Source: Chryseobacterium salivictor (GTDB lineage Bacteria; Bacteroidota; Bacteroidia; Flavobacteriales; Weeksellaceae). Taken from it: 64,000 bases of DNA. Shown here piece by piece: positions 61,301-64,000 of the stretch. The stretch covers positions 248,001 through 312,000 of the forward strand of contig NZ_CP037954.1 of the NCBI RefSeq assembly GCF_004359195.1. Direction: 5' to 3'. The notes below the pieces were generated by a model. The model saw only the letters and a list, made by a program, of their open reading frames with translations. It did no database searches and was not told where the DNA came from. Position numbers and translations under genes: made by a program. How positions within the stretch are numbered: position 1 is the stretch's first letter; each line of letters opens with the position of its first letter.

Positions 61301-62524
61301 AACGGCAGTCCGAAAACAACCCGGCTCAGACTTACTTTGAACGCGCACATAAAAAATCCTGTTTGCGCTCAGCACAAAATTTGCCGGTTGCGGATTCACC
61401 GCATTTTGAGCGTCTGCCAAGGAATTATAAAAACTAAAAATCAAATTACCCGGATTTTGTGGCGTAAGATCAGCAACATAATCCTCCAGATTAACATTAA
61501 ATGAATTGTTTCCGCAGAAAACTTCAGTTGAATTTTTTGCCAAAGGATAATCCAGCGCATAAGTTACCGATGAAGTATCCTGCAAAACATACTCCAGATT
61601 ACCACAAATCGGATAGGAAACTTTTGCAGTATAAATTTCATCTTTTTCCGGACAAACCTTTACAACATCTCCACTTCCAACCTTTGCATTGCCTGAATTG
61701 AACCAGAAAACCTGCGGAATGATCGCATTACCGTTTGGCATAAATTTCCAGGCTTCATTTTGCGCTGCCCAAATTCCCGAATTTCTGCCGGCAGGTGAAT
61801 ATCCTATGGTCGCTCCTGAGTTTATAATTCCCAAAAGCGAATTTTTAAATTTTGCGTCTGCACAAAGCAGCGGTTTATTTTCCACAAAAATCTCCACAAT
61901 GTTAGAACCTTCTGAAAGCACAATTTGGGAAGTCACCGTTTGATTACATCCCAGCACTCTTCCTTTGTAAAAATTCACGACAAGTTTCCGGCAGGGAGCT
62001 GTTCCGATAATACTGTAATACACTTCCGAATCGTCGGCTTTCGAAAAAACCAAATCACTGAATACGCCAAAAATACTGTTCTCCGGAAGGGTAACACTTG
62101 GATTCGGCTCCTCCACATTCGGGTAATTTACTTTTCCCAACTGTGTCCTGTCAAAAGTAAGAACACCATTGCTGCCTACAATTACCTCGCTGTAATTTTT
62201 TCCGAAATAACAAAAATTAAAAGGAATATTTATTTTACTGAAAAACAAATCATCCGCATCTGCATTTAGCGGCGTTCCGGCATTAAAATCACCATAGGGA
62301 GTGAAATTTTCCGAAGAAACAAGGTACGAAGTCGTTTCAAAAAAAGTGGGATAGGTCACTTTTAATTGAAGACAGCTTCCGTCGAGTGGATAACTGCAGT
62401 TTATAAAAGGATCTTCGTTGCCGTTAAGATCAGTTATTTTTACTGCATTACAAAATTGCTGACCAAATAAAGGCAGGCAGAACGCTAAAAAATATAATGT
62501 TAAAAAAATTAATATTCTATGCAT
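58313..62524 (-). CDS. T9SS type B surface protein with nine repeats
   Basis: A 1403-residue secreted protein: signal peptide (LIFLTLYFLAFCLPLFGQ), an N-terminal region to about 330 with NSGATIGYSPAG, then nine related units of about 95 residues (about 335-1190). Each carries a short acidic motif such as CDINNDGVEN, CDFKNDGTEN, CDNNNDGLEP or CDENLDGLTD, and ends in a Y-x-R-V...GCF strand pair. The CDxNxDG form resembles calcium-binding loops. The last 90 residues (NAFSPNDDGINDTWIIDDL ... RVFTGWVLVKNRN) are the type B (CHU_C) sorting domain for the T9SS. Likely an adhesin-like surface protein. Confidence 0.92.
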   Translation of the reverse strand: MHRILIFLTLYFLAFCLPLFGQQFCNAVKITDLNGNEDPFINCSYPLDGSCLQLKVTYPTFFETTSYLVSSENFTPYGDFNAGTPLNADADDLFFSKINIPFNFCYFGKNYSEVIVGSNGVLTFDRTQLGKVNYPNVEEPNPSVTLPENSIFGVFSDLVFSKADDSEVYYSIIGTAPCRKLVVNFYKGRVLGCNQTVTSQIVLSEGSNIVEIFVENKPLLCADAKFKNSLLGIINSGATIGYSPAGRNSGIWAAQNEAWKFMPNGNAIIPQVFWFNSGNAKVGSGDVVKVCPEKDEIYTAKVSYPICGNLEYVLQDTSSVTYALDYPLAKNSTEVFCGNNSFNVNLEDYVADLTPQNPGNLIFSFYNSLADAQNAVNPQPANFVLSANRIFYVRVQSKSEPGCFRTAVLNLNLISKSLLTSNIGICDINNDGVENNFKLALFNPKLFASPVNGSIHYFLSQADAENNINEVQTANLVNGFQFYVNYKTATCSQTFGPVTLNFLSSPVVNSPIPLVLSTCDYLGDLTEPFDFMAILGSQVTSDPNMILSFYATYQEAYSGTGAVLTTIRDGNYQVYVRVQAPGGCFSIATINLDITFTKVEAKDETVYICFDGTKDMAVDLNDYASKMLLQSPIGITTTFFLSATDAEKDVNPISNFQIITDNGDLVTKTFYVKFSDATDCYAVRTIEINLVHVVIKQSKFDICDFKNDGTENVTLSTLSKRIIGSQNASVSYFSNLTDAQNNTNVISSYNVQNTAKLFVRIVSYSCSAVFEIELSLVSTPVVKELITAVKNDVCDNNNDGLEPFDLTSYESEIYTGSDAVSFQYYTGYNPANNSLTGLISTPSGFVIPKTKVVYVKVSFRSGCFSVSTINIQLNFLPVVVLKKAVLKKCDYDFNLNESFDLTEALPQLFNPNENLLTIGDLTVSYYKTESAANAGVPAAQISSPVVTINSKTTVWVRFTSKSIGCYSVAPIELLTYLPPKAMSAVIADLCDENLDGLTDVDLTAFTHRMVYTEDPENTFSFFRTKADADTNTNRIANPDKFSFGPSLTRIWVRVENIPGCFDTASIDLSLGNKITFNNSGPFLINNCDTGNDNVENVDLTQFEKTIYSGTANFEYYPTLLDINNGTNIIASPNNYLFNENTGPETIFAKVSAPGFCPEKVGIKLNLKKTPMFSLPDYYFCPDGFVDIKPDFSNLGIVKFEWRNPAGELISTTQELKNVKTAGVYSLAVTASNNCTFTTDVNVKIYEVPIITKLLPNGNSYTVIATGSKKILYSLDGINYQDGNVFYNLPYGVTTFYVKFEGSDCLGIPKKGLVLNIRNAFSPNDDGINDTWIIDDLNVFEGQKTNLKVFNRFKEKIFEQESATRLEWDGKTLGRVVSTDSYWYVLTLADGRVFTGWVLVKNRN

Positions 62525-62575
62525 AACATTATTTACAATTATTTATTATTTACCCCTCATAATTTGTGTTTTTCT

Positions 62576-62608
62576 CGAAAATAATCCCCCTTAATTCCGA
62601 GGCCACAA
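62576..62608 (-). promoter_or_regulatory. Possible promoter of the T9SS type B gene
   Basis: TTG at 62608-62606 and TATTTTCG at 62583-62576 on the minus strand, spaced by 22 nt; the -7 box has one mismatch. It would give a leader of about 48 nt. Confidence 0.45.
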
Positions 62609-63177
62609 TTTACGATTATATTCCGAATTAATAATATTATGTTAAGTTAAATTTAATAAATCAAATTTTGTAATTTAGAAATAAATCTTGAAAAACCCTG
62701 ACATAATGCTCATTACAAAGTTCGCCTACCATGCAAAAACAATATTTACGGCAATAGTGAAAACATTTCTGTTTTTGTAGCCAGGCAGCCATTTTCGGGG
62801 ATTGAAAAGAAAATAAATCAGGTCTTTCAGACAAATACCTGACAATTACATTAATTAATATTATCTGACCTCCGACAGCTTATTTATCTTAAAAAAGAGG
62901 ATTAAGATTAAAATAAATCTCATAATTTAAATATAATGTTTAAATATACCATTAGAAACAAATACTCTCTTTGAGACGATAAAACCGAGTTTAAAAACAA
63001 AAACAAAGTCGGTGTTTAAATAAAATGCCATTATTAGTTGAGAATCATCTTAACGCTCAAGGTCAAACGCATTATAATCGCACTGCTTTTTCAATAGAAT
63101 AACATTTAATTCTTCAATATAAAAGTTCGTAAATAATTTTGAATAAATTAAACTTCAAAGAACTGCATTTCTTTAAT
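62609..63177. other. Gene-free stretch, about 570 nt
   Basis: Neither strand holds a credible ORF between the T9SS type B promoter and the sensor-kinase end. It is very AT-rich with a loose hairpin of CAAAAACA and TGTTTTTG near 62735-62780 and a TCAGGT/ACCTGA pair near 62820-62850. I see no tRNA, promoter pair with a terminator, or repeat that could be named. Confidence 0.6.
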
Positions 63178-63196
63178 AAACAAAGCGCCTTTGTTT
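63178..63196 (-). terminator. Weak hairpin after the sensor kinase gene
   Basis: AAACAAAG and CTTTGTTT pair over GCG on the minus strand, without a long T-run, about 50 nt past the stop. It resembles dispersed AAAGGCGCTTTG-type repeats. Confidence 0.4.
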
Positions 63197-63245
63197 AACT
63201 TTAAAGCTTTCAGTCCTTTGTGTTTAACTAAAAAGAAATCCATCA

Positions 63246-64000
63246 TTACTCTGCTAATGATAAAATGAATTGAAGATGTAACCCTTTTTCGGAAGGAAGG
63301 ATTTTAAATTGACCTTTCATCGCAGTCATTCTGCTTTCCATATTGGCAAATCCATTCCCTCCTGAGTGGTTGGAGCTCAGTCCGACTCCGTCATCTTTCA
63401 CGTCAAGTACAAAATGGTTTTCTTTCTGTTCAAAGTTAAGGAAGACATTTTCGGCTGAGCTGTGTTTGTAAATATTGTTCAGAGCTTCTTTGACACACAG
63501 ATACAAATTACGGCGAATAACAGTTCCCAGCACTATATTTTGGTGACCTTCATTATGGATATGCGGTTTTATTTTTGTTTTCTTAAAGAAATTCACTGCG
63601 TAAACGGTCACATAATTGATGAAACTTTCCAAGCTGTCATAACTTGAATTCAAACTCCACAACATTTCACGCATGGAATGATTCAGATGATCACAACCTG
63701 TTAATAAATCTTCAATATTCGCATCAATACTGCCATCGTGTTTTGAAAGTTTCAAAAATTCGATCTGAAGTTTCAAAGCGGAAATACCCGACCCAAAATC
63801 ATCATGCATATCGCGGGAGATCCGTTGCTTTTCTGCCTGTGCTTCTTTTTGCACTTCAATTTCTTTTTGCAGGATCAGATTTTTAAATTCTGCTTCTTTG
63901 AGTTCATTTTTCTTTTTCGACATCGCCTTTTTACGGTTAGTAAGAATGATCAAGAAAATGATAAAAACTGCAAATGTCACCATCATAAAAACAGTGAGAA
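63246..64000 (-). CDS. NarL-type sensor histidine kinase (partial, N terminus outside)
   Basis: The frame runs open to the right edge, so the N terminus is missing. A membrane helix (VTFAVFIIFLIILTN) is followed by a coiled coil (NELKEAEFKNLILQKEIEVQ), a HisKA_3 dimerisation helix with the phospho-His in KQRISRDMHDDFGSGISALK, and an HATPase domain with KEALNNIYKHS (N box) and DVKDDGVGLSS (G box), ending GLHLQFILSLAE. Such kinases pair with NarL/LuxR regulators, which is not in the window. Signal unknown. Confidence 0.9.
   Translation of the reverse strand, partial: LTVFMMVTFAVFIIFLIILTNRKKAMSKKKNELKEAEFKNLILQKEIEVQKEAQAEKQRISRDMHDDFGSGISALKLQIEFLKLSKHDGSIDANIEDLLTGCDHLNHSMREMLWSLNSSYDSLESFINYVTVYAVNFFKKTKIKPHIHNEGHQNIVLGTVIRRNLYLCVKEALNNIYKHSSAENVFLNFEQKENHFVLDVKDDGVGLSSNHSGGNGFANMESRMTAMKGQFKILPSEKGLHLQFILSLAE

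Noticed and set aside
1..64000. CRISPR arrays, prophage, integrases, complete IS elements
   Set aside because: No evenly spaced repeats, phage structural genes, transposases or terminal inverted repeats were found.

Overview
The window reads as chromosomal core DNA of a Bacteroidota bacterium of class Flavobacteriia, most like the Chryseobacterium/Kaistella/Epilithonimonas group. The reasons are AT-rich sequence, gliding genes (gldB end, gldC), two type IX secretion (T9SS) sorting-domain proteins, a Bat aerotolerance operon, a mevalonate-pathway gene, promoters of the TTG / TAnnTTTG type, and start sites without Shine-Dalgarno sequences. There is no rRNA, CRISPR array, prophage or complete insertion sequence. 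One tRNA (Phe, GAA) is present.

Layout. 1-11.4 kb: end of gldB and gldC, a Cys/Met-metabolism PLP enzyme, a run of small housekeeping proteins (DinB-like, GNAT, YchJ-like, VF530-like), a luciferase-like oxidoreductase, a Sua5/YrdC protein, a secreted dipeptidyl peptidase, a pair of PAP2 phosphatases, YceI and a DOPA-dioxygenase-like enzyme. 11.4-27.3 kb: an acyl-CoA carboxylase subunit, a probable small RNA, a DMT transporter with a PorV-like outer-membrane protein, a deoC/two-domain aldehyde dehydrogenase pair, Lrp, an EEP-family nuclease, trmD/ndh, a very small T9SS-tagged protein, hemB, TM2, nitroreductase, a GreA-like protein and rlmB. 27.6-36.2 kb: MoxR-DUF58-(broken RhuM/Fic gene)-DUF4381-like-batA-repeat-batB-batC-batD. 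36.2-50.2 kb: MarC, mvaD, acyl-CoA ligase, an epimerase, a hydrolase, a DUF1016 nuclease, pdxJ, an MscS channel, a lipoprotein, ung, GNAT, mutS2 and an HD hydrolase. 50.2-64 kb: tRNA-Phe, the lipid acyltransferase fusion olsF, lysC, fbp, menC, an outer-membrane protein, ypdA, a 1403-residue T9SS type B surface protein, and the end of a sensor histidine kinase.

How genes fit together. The Bat block is the only long multi-gene operon and would build a periplasm-facing von Willebrand factor A complex driven by a MoxR ATPase. deoC and the aldehyde dehydrogenase make a deoxyribose-phosphate to acetate route. menC and ndh belong to menaquinone respiration, hemB to haem, mvaD to isoprenoids. The T9SS-tagged proteins and GldB/GldC belong to the secretion/gliding system.

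The less ordinary parts are: a RhuM/Fic gene that appears to have lost about 60 internal codons and now has an in-frame stop, sitting inside the Bat operon; a promoter-to-terminator transcript of about 120 nt with no ORF at 13.2 kb; six genes whose TAnnTTTG box lies only 3-5 nt before the start codon, suggesting nearly leaderless mRNAs; a secreted protein that is almost nothing but a T9SS sorting domain; and two intergenic repeat elements. No clearly new multi-gene defence or biosynthetic system is visible; most of the window is ordinary core genome. All family names are from reading the sequence, with no database search.
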